Source: Siphonodentalium dalli (lineage: Eukaryota > Mollusca > Scaphopoda > Gadilida > Siphonodentaliidae). From it: DNA of 64,000 bases. Made by a program: the position numbers and the translations under genes. The notes under the pieces are model-generated. The model did no database searches and was not told where the DNA came from. It was given only the letters and a program-made list of their open reading frames with translations. Positions 56,423-64,000 of the stretch are shown piece by piece. The first letter of the stretch is position 1, and each line of letters begins with the position of its first letter. The DNA is taken from NCBI GenBank assembly GCA_032622095.1, contig CP136065.1:208174151-208238150 (forward strand). Reading direction: 5' to 3'.

Positions 56423-56596
56423 TCAGACACTGATTCTCCTTTCCCGCAACTTTGCCCAATCAGACACTGACTTGGAAATATCAATGGAATTCGTTAGATC
56501 ACGTTCACAGTATAATAACATCAGTGAATCCAGACGATCATCGCCGCATCTCGAACGAAGAAAGTCTTTGATGATTTTGAGCCTGCTGAAAGTCGG
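56423..56596 (-). pseudogene. hAT transposase C-terminal fragment
   Basis: The minus strand encodes FSRLKIIKDFLRSRCGDDRL, then DSLMLLYCERDLTNS and onward to a TGA at 56423-56425. The pattern (T/S)FSxLKIIKxxLRSxxxxxRLxxLxLLxxE is the end of the hAT dimerisation domain in ZMYM1/TTF-type transposases. A possible acceptor (GACTTTCAG) precedes it. Upstream sequence is replaced by a short palindrome and then the 165 bp satellite, so only the C-terminus survives. Confidence 0.7.
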
Positions 56597-56609
56597 CAGC
56601 GGCTATTCG

Positions 56610-56663
56610 CCATCGGATGGCAAATAGCGATTCTACCGATATGCGCTATTTGCCATCCGATGG
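56610..56663. repeat. 54 bp hairpin bordering the satellite
   Basis: CCATCGGATGGCAAATAGCG and CGCTATTTGCCATCCGATGG are perfect 20 bp arms around a 14 bp loop. The words GATGGCAAATA/TATTTGCCATC also occur in every satellite unit, suggesting a relation between the two. Confidence 0.85.
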
Positions 56664-56744
56664 TATTTTAAATAAAAGAAAACATATCATATCATCACAA
56701 TACGCTATTATAACGAGGATTCCTACCGCCTTCGTGATCATTAG

Positions 56745-57780
56745 GCCCAGTTGACGGTCGGTTGACCACCTACAGATATCATGGGGGGATGGCAAATAAG
56801 AAATCGACAAATTTTGAAGGAAATTTCGTATAGTTTGAACATTTAGTGGCACAAGCTGTCGCTATATGGCCACATAATCATCATTTGTACCCGCCTTACT
56901 GAAAACCCGGACCAGTTGACCGTCGGTTGACCACCCACAGATATCCTGGGGAGATGGCAAATAAGGAATCGACAAATTTTGAAGGAAATTTCGTATAGTT
57001 TGAACATTTAGTAGCACAAGCTGTCGCTATATGGCCACATAATCATCATTTGTACCCGCCTTACTGAAAACCCGGACCAGTTGACCGTCGGTTGACCACC
57101 TACATATATCATGGGGGGATGGCAAATAAGAAATCGACAAATTTTGAAGGAAATTTCGTATAGTTTGAACATTTAGTGGCACAAGCTGTCGCTATATGGC
57201 CACATAATCACCATTTGTACCAGCCTTACTGAAAACCCGGACCAGTTGACCGTCGGTTGACCACCCACAGATATCCTGGGGGGATGGCAGATAAGAAATC
57301 GACAAATTTTGAAGGAAATTTCGTATAGTTTGAACATTTAGTGGCACAAGCTGTCGCTATATGGCCACATACTCATCATTTGTACCCGCCTTACTGAAAA
57401 CCCGGACCAGTTGACCGTCGGTTGACCACCCACAGATATCCTGGGGGGATGGCAAATAAGAAATCGACAAATTTTGAAGGAAATTTCGTATAGTTTGAAC
57501 ATTTAGTGGCACAAGCTGTCGCTATATGGCCACATAATCACCATTTGTACCCGCCTTACTGAAAACCCGGACCAGTTGACCGTCGGTTGACCACCCACAG
57601 ATATCCTGGTGGGATGGCAAATAAGGAATCGACAAATTTTGAAGGAAATTTCGTATAGTTTGAACATTTAGTGGCACAAGCTGTCGCTATATGGCCACAT
57701 AATCATCATTTGTACCCGCCTTACTGAAAACCCGGACCAGTTGACCGTCGGTTGACCACCTACAGATATCATGGGGGGAT
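56745..57780 (+). repeat. 165 bp satellite, orientation A (about 6 units)
   Basis: Anchoring on CCGTCGGTTGACC gives starts at 56755 (variant), 56920, 57085, 57250 and 57415, a 165 bp period. Units are nearly identical (ATAAGAAATCGACAAATTTT, GTAGTTTGAACATTTAGTGG-like and TATATGGCCACATAATCATC words). The last unit stops after ATCATGGGGGGAT at 57780. Confidence 0.95.
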
Positions 57781-60700
57781 TCCTTCAAAATTTGTCGATT
57801 CCTTATTTGCCATCCCCCCATGATATCTGTAGGTGGTCAACCGACGGTCACCTGGTCCGGGTTTTCAGTAAGGCGGGTACAAATGATGATTATGTGGCCA
57901 TATAGCGACAGCTTGTGCCACTAAATGTTCAAACTATACGAAATTTCCTTCAAAATTTGTCGATTTCTTATTTGCCATCCCCCCAGGATATCTGTGGGTG
58001 GTCAACCGACGGTCAACTGGTCCGGGTTTTCAGTAAGGCGGGTACAAATGATGATTATGTGTCCATATAGCGACAGCTTGTGCCACTAAATGTTCAAACT
58101 ATACGAAATTTCCTTCAAAATTTGTCGATTTCTTATTTGCCATCCCCCCCAGGATATCTGTGGGTGGTCAACCGACGGTCAACTGGTCCGGGTTTTCAGT
58201 AAGGCGGGTACAAATGGTGATTATGTGGCCATATAGCGACAGCTTGTGCCACTAAATGTTCAAACTATACGAAATTTCCTTCAAAATTTTGCGATTTCTT
58301 ATTTGCCATCCCCCCAGGATATCTGTGGGTGGTCGACCGACGGTCAACTGGTCCGGGTTTTCAGTACGGCGGGTACAAATGATGATTATGTGGCCATATA
58401 GCGACAGCTTGTGCCACTAAATGTTCAAATTATACGAAATTTCCTTCAAAATTTGTCGATTCCTTATTTGCCATCCCCCCAGGATATCTGTGGGTGGTCA
58501 ACCGACGGTCAACTGGTCCGGGTTTTCAGTAAGGCGGGTACAAATGATGATTATGTGGCCATATAGCGACAGCGTGTGCCACTAAATGTTCAAACTATAC
58601 GAAATTTCCTTCAAAATTTGTCGATTTCTTATTTGCCACCCCCCCCCAGGATATCTGTGGGTGGTCAACCGACGGTCAACTGGTCCGGGTTTTCAGTAAG
58701 GCGGGTACAAATGATGATTATGTGGCCATATAGCGACAGCTTGTGTCACTAAATGTTCAAACTATACGAAATTTCCTTCAAAATTTGTCGATTTCTTATT
58801 TGCCATCCCCCCAGGATATCTGTGGGTGGTCAACCGACGGTCAACTGGTCCGGGTTTTCAGTAAGGCGGGTACTAATGGTGATTATGTGGCCATATAGCG
58901 ACAGCTTGTGCCACTAAATGTTCAAACTATACGAAATTTCCTTCAAAATTTGTCGATTTCTTATTTGCCATCCCCCCATGATATCTGTAGGTGGTCAACC
59001 GACGGTCAACTGGTCCGGGTTTTCAGTAAGGCGGGTACAAATGATGATTATGTGGCCATATAGCGACAGCTTGTGCCACTAAATGTTCAAACTATACGAA
59101 ATTTCCTTCAAAATTTGTCGATTCCTTATTTGCCATCCCCCAGGATATCTGTGGGTGGTCAACCGACAGTCAACTGGTTCGGGTTTTCAGTAAGGCGGGT
59201 ACAAATGATGATTATGTGGCCATATAGCGACAGCTTGTGCCACTAAATGTTCAAACTATACGAAATTTCCTTCAAATTTTTTGCGATTTCTTATTTGCCA
59301 TCCCCCCAGGATATCTGTGGGTGGTCGACCGACGATCAACTGGTCCGGGTTTTCAGTAAGGTGGGTACAAATGATGATTATGTGGCCATATAACGACAGC
59401 TTGTGCCACTAAATGTTCAAATTATACGAAATTTCCTTCAAAATTTGTCGATTTCTTATTTGCCATCCCCCAGGATATCTGGGTGGTCAACCGACGGTCA
59501 ACTGGTCCGGGTTTTCATTAAGGCGGGTACAAATGATGATTATGTGGTCATATAGCGACAGCTTGTGCCACTAAATGTTCAAACTATACGAAATTTCCTT
59601 CAAAATTTGTCGATTTCTTATTTGCCATCCCCCCAGGATATCTGTGGGTGGTCAACCGACGGTCAACTGGTCCGGGTTTTCAGTAAGGCGGGTACAAATG
59701 ATGATTATGTGGCCAAATAGCGACAGCTTGTGCCACTAAATGTTCAAACTATACGAAATTTCCTTCAAAATTTGTCGATTTCTTATTTGCCATCCCCCCA
59801 GGATATCTGTGGGTGGTCAACCGACGGTCAACTGGTCCGGGTTTTCAGTAAGGCGGGTACAAATGGTTATTATGTGGCCATATAGCGACAGCTTGTGCCA
59901 CTAAATGTTCAAACTATACGAAATTTCCTTCAAAATTTGTCGATTTCTTATTTGCCATCCCCCCATGATATCTGTAGGTGGTCAACCGACGGTCAACTGG
60001 TCCGGGTTTTCAGTAAGGCGGGTACAAATGATGATTATGTGGCCATATAGCGACAGGTTGTGCCACTAAATGTTCAAACTATACGAAATTTCCTTCTAAA
60101 TTTGTCGATTCCTTATTTGCCATCCCCCAGGATATCTGTGGGTGGTCGACCGACGATCAACTGGTCCGGGTTTTCAGTAAGGCGGGTACAAATGATGATT
60201 AGTTGGCCATATAGCGACAGCTTGTGCCACTAAATGTTCAAACTATACGAAATTTCCTTCAAAATTTGTCGATTTCTTATTTGCCATCCCCCCAGGATAT
60301 CTGTGGGTGGTCAACCGACGGTCAACTGGTCCGGGTTTTCAGTAAGGCGGGTACAAATGATGATTATATGGCCATATAGCGACAGCTTGTGCCACTAAAT
60401 GTTCAAACTATACGAAATTTCCTTCAAAATTTGTCGATTTCTTATTTGCCATCCCCCCAGGATATCTGTGGGTGGTCAACCGACGGTCAACTGGTCCGGG
60501 TTTTCAGTAAGGCGGGTACAAATGATGATTATGTGGCCATATAGCGACAGCTTGTGCCACTAAATGTTCAAACTATACGAAATTTCCTTCAAAATTTGTC
60601 GATTCCTTATTTGCCATCCCCCCAGGATATCTGTGGGTGGTCAACCGACGGTCAACTGGTCCGGGTTTTCAGTAAGGCGGGTACAAATGATGATTATGTG

Positions 60701-63700
60701 GCCATATAGCGACAGCTTGTGCCACTAAATGTTCAAACTATACGAAATTTCCTTCAAAATTTGTCGATTTCTTATTTGCCATCCCCCCAGGATATCTGTG
60801 GGTGGTCAACCGACGGTCAACTGGTCCGGGTTTTCAGTAAGGCGGGTACAAATGGTGATTATGTGGCCATATAGCGACAGCTTGTGCCACTAAATGTTCA
60901 AACTATACGAAATGTCCTTCAAAATTTGTCGATTTCTTATTTGCCATCACCCCATGATATCTGTAGGTGGTCAACCGACGGTCAACTGGTCCGGGTTTTC
61001 AGTAAGGCGGGCACAAATGATGATTATGTGGCCATATAGCGACAGCTTGTGCCACTAAATGTTCAAACTATACGAAATTTCCTTCAAAATTTGTCGATTT
61101 CTTATTTGCCATCCCCCCAGGATATCTGTGGGTGGTCAACCGACGGTCAACTGGTCCGGGTTTTCAGTAAGGCGGGTACAAATGATGATTATGTGGCCAT
61201 ATAGCGACAGCTTGTGCCACTAAATGTTCAAACTATACGAAATTTCCTTCAAAATTTGTCGATTTCTTATTTGCCATCCCCCCCAGGATATCTGTGGGTG
61301 GTCAACCGACGGTCAACTGGTCCGGGTTTTCCGTAAGGCGGGTACAAATGGTGATTATGTGGCCATATAGCGACAGCTTGTGCCACTAAATGTTCAAACT
61401 ATACGAAATGTCCTTCAAAATTTGTCGATTTCTTATTTGCCATCACCCCATGATATCTGTAGGTGGTCAACCGACGGTCAACTGGTCCGGGTTTTCAGTA
61501 AGGCGGGTACAAATGATGATTATGTGGCCATATAGCGACAGCTTGTGCCACTAAATGTTCAAACTATACGAAATTTCCTTCAAAATTTGTCGATTTCTTA
61601 TTTGCCATCCCCCCAGGATATCTGTGGGTGGTCAACCGACGGTCAACTGGTCCGGGTTTTCAGTAAGGCGGGTACAAATGATGATTATGTGGCCATATAG
61701 CGACAGCTTGTGCCACTAAATGTTCAAACTATACGAAATTTCCTTCAAAATTTGTCGATTTCTTATTTGCCATCCCCCCAGGATATCTGTGGGTGGTCAA
61801 CCGACGGTCAACTGGTCCGGGTTTTCAGTAAGGCGGGTACAAATGGTGATTATGTGGCCATATAGCGACAGCTTGTGCCACTAAATGTTCAAACTATACG
61901 AAATTTCCTTCAAAATTTGTCGATTTCTTATTTGCCATCCCCCCATGATATATGTAGGTGGTCAACCGACGGTCAACTGGTCCGGGTTTTCAGTAAGGCG
62001 GGCACAAATGATGATTATGTGGCCATATAGCGACAGCTTGTGCCACTAAATGTTCAAACTATACGAAATTTCCTTCAAAATTTGTCGATTTCTTATTTGC
62101 CATCCCCGCAGGATATCTGTGGGTGGTCAACCGACGGTCAACTGGTCCGGGTTTTCAGTAAGGCGGGTACAAATGATGATTATGTGGCCATATAGCGACA
62201 GCTTGTGCCACTAAATGTTCAAACTATACGAAATTTCCTTCAAAATTTGTCGATTTCTTATTTGCCATCCCCCCCAGGATATCTGTGGGTGGTCAACCGA
62301 CGGTCAACTGGTCCGGGTTTTCCGTAAGGCGGGTACAAATGGTGATTATGTGGCCATATAGCGACAGCTTGTGCCACTAAATGTTCAAACTATACGAAAT
62401 GTCCTTCAAAATTTGTCGATTTCTTATTTGCCATCACCCCATGATATCTGTAGGTGGTCAACCGACGGTCAACTGGTCCGGGTTTTCAGTAAGGCGGGTA
62501 CAAATGATGATTATGTGGCCATATAGCGACAGCTTGTGCCACTAAATGTTCAAACTATACGAAATTTCCTTCAAAATTTGTCGATTTCTTATTTGCCATC
62601 CCCCCAGGATATCTGTGGGTGGTCAACCGACGGTCAACTGGTCCGGGTTTTCAGTAAGGCGGGTACAAATGGTGATTATGTGGCCATATAGCGACAGCTT
62701 GTGCCACTAAATGTTCAAACTATACGAAATTTCCTTCAAAATTTGTCGATTTCTTATTTGCCATCCCCCCATGATATATGTAGGTGGTCAACCGACGGTC
62801 AACTGGTCCGGGTTTTCAGTAAGGCGGGTACAAATGGTGATTATGTGGCCATATAGCGACAGCTTGTGCCACTAAATGTTCAAACTATACGAAATTTCCT
62901 TCAAAATTTGTCGATTCCTTATTTGCCATCCCCCCAGGATATCTGTGGGTGGTCAACCCACGGTCAACTGGTCCGGGTTTTCAGTAAGGCGGGTACAAAT
63001 GATGATTATGTGGCCATATAGCGACAGCTTGTGCCACTAAATGTTCAAACTATACGAAATTTCCTTCAAAATTTGTCGATTTCTTATTTGCCATCCCCCC
63101 AGGATATCTGTGGGTGGTCGACCGACGGTCAACTGGTCCGGGTTTTCAGTATGGCGGGTACAAATGATGATTATGTGGCCATATAGCGACAGCTTGTGCC
63201 ACTAAATGTTCAAACTATACGAAATTTCCTTCAAAATTTGTCGATTCCTTATTTGCCATCCCCCCAGGATATCTGTGGGTGGTCAACCGACGGTCAACTG
63301 GTCCGGGTTTTCAGTAAGGCGGGTACAAATGGTGATTATGTGGCCATATAGCGACAGCTTGTGCCACTAAATGTTCAAACTATACGAAATTTCCTTCAAA
63401 ATTTGTCGATTTCTTATTTGCCATCCCCCCATGATATCTGTAGGTGGTCAACCGACGGTCAACTGGTCCGGGTTTTCAGTAAGGCGGGTACAAATGATGA
63501 TTATGTGGCCATATAGCGACAGCTTGTGCCACTAAATGTTCAAACTATACGAAATTTCCTTCTAAATTTGTCGATTCCTTATTTGCCATCCCCCAGGATA
63601 TCTGTGGGTGGTCGACCGACGATCAACTGGTCCGGGTTTTCAGTAAGGCGGGTACAAATGATGATTAGTTGGCCATATAGCGACAGCTTGTGCCACTAAA

Positions 63701-64000
63701 TGTTCAAACTATACGAAATTTCCTTCAAAATTTGTCGATTTCTTATTTGCCATCCCCCCAGGATATCTGTGGGTGGTCAACCGACGGTCAACTGGTCCGG
63801 GTTTTCAGTAAGGCGGGTACAAATGATGATTATGTGGCCATATAGCGACAGCTTGTGCCACTAAATGTTCAAACTATACGAAATGTCCTTCAAAATTTGT
63901 CGATTTCTTATTTGCCATCACCCCATGATATCTGTAGGTGGTCAACCGACGGTCAACTGGTCCGGGTTTTCAGTAAGGCGGGTACAAATGATGATTATGT
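57781..64000 (-). repeat. 165 bp satellite, orientation B (about 37 units, runs off the window)
   Basis: The same 165 bp unit in the opposite orientation, starting TCCTTCAAAATTTGTCGATT. Two unit types alternate: CCCCCAGGATATCTGTGGGTGG and CCCCATGATATCTGTAGGTGG. The second appears about every seven, six and six units at first and then, after 60950, mostly every three (495 bp). A rare variant pair (CCTTCTAAATTTG with GATTAGTTGGCC) at about 60090-60200 recurs about 21 units (about 3465 bp) later at about 63560-63670. No open frame spans the units. Confidence 0.95.

Noticed and set aside
56745-64000. CRISPR array or rRNA-type tandem genes
   Set aside because: Units are contiguous 165 bp satellite repeats with no repeat-spacer alternation, in a eukaryotic context, and no rRNA similarity was seen.
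1-64000. tRNA or snRNA genes
   Set aside because: Looked for A/B-box-like and cloverleaf sequence by eye. Nothing was convincing, but a covariance-model scan would be needed to exclude them.

Overview
The window is eukaryotic, AT-rich and dominated by transposable elements. Coding pieces are short, frequently broken, and several end at consensus GT/AG splice sites. The best guess for the source is a marine lophotrochozoan, most likely a bivalve mollusc. That rests on the repeats with a 5' hairpin, a GTCC-type microsatellite and a tandem 160-180 bp core (the layout of the bivalve Pearl/HINE elements), and on a TatD-like gene, a UBZ/HECT ligase and a lysine/arginine-rich protein of kinds I associate with molluscs. 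No rRNA, tRNA or CRISPR was recognised, and no intact housekeeping gene was found.

Region 1 (1-13100, minus strand). A broken TatD-type metal-dependent hydrolase gene lies at 286-1400. Beyond a cluster of repeats come unassigned coding fragments (4116-4960), a 3.1 kb tandem-core element (4970-8076), and then a retroelement-like gene read from 11412 down to 8054. That gene has an N-terminal helix-hairpin-helix, a Pro/Gln-rich linker and a Gag capsid-like domain, spread over four overlapping frames. A possible tRNA primer-binding site lies upstream of it.

Region 2 (13100-21430, minus strand). A decayed Gypsy-type gag/protease gene is split by a 5556 bp hAT element (14158-19713) with a perfect 8 bp target duplication. 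The hAT element carries remains of its BED-finger and dimerisation exons, a nested 247 bp foldback element and two other coding stretches. Next to it is an ISXO2/Merlin-type DDE transposase, intact except for a frameshifted N-terminus.

Region 3 (21785-29515). Two inverted ~0.9 kb arms enclose clusters of a 16 bp perfect palindrome, a degenerate minisatellite and a head-to-tail array of four Helitron-like units. A 174 bp tandem-core element follows at 29885-30945, then a 1 kb hAT-like MITE.

Region 4 (33218-49252, minus strand). HECT-domain coding sequence (33218-33688) and a UBZ-like zinc-finger exon (49133-49252) lie on the same strand. Between them sits the most striking object in the window: a ~14.2 kb near-perfect palindrome with arms of ~7.0 and 7.2 kb around a 28 bp spacer. 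One arm carries a 155 bp insertion the other lacks.

Region 5 (48574-64000). Three different TTAA-flanked MITEs, remnants of the hairpin/tandem-core repeats, and a hAT transposase C-terminus lead into a 165 bp satellite. The satellite inverts once at 57780/57781 and then continues in one direction to the window edge, with multi-unit higher-order structure.

The window holds no obvious multigene pathway. Its biology is nested transposition, palindrome formation and satellite growth. All positions and similarities were read by eye, and no alignment or database search was run.
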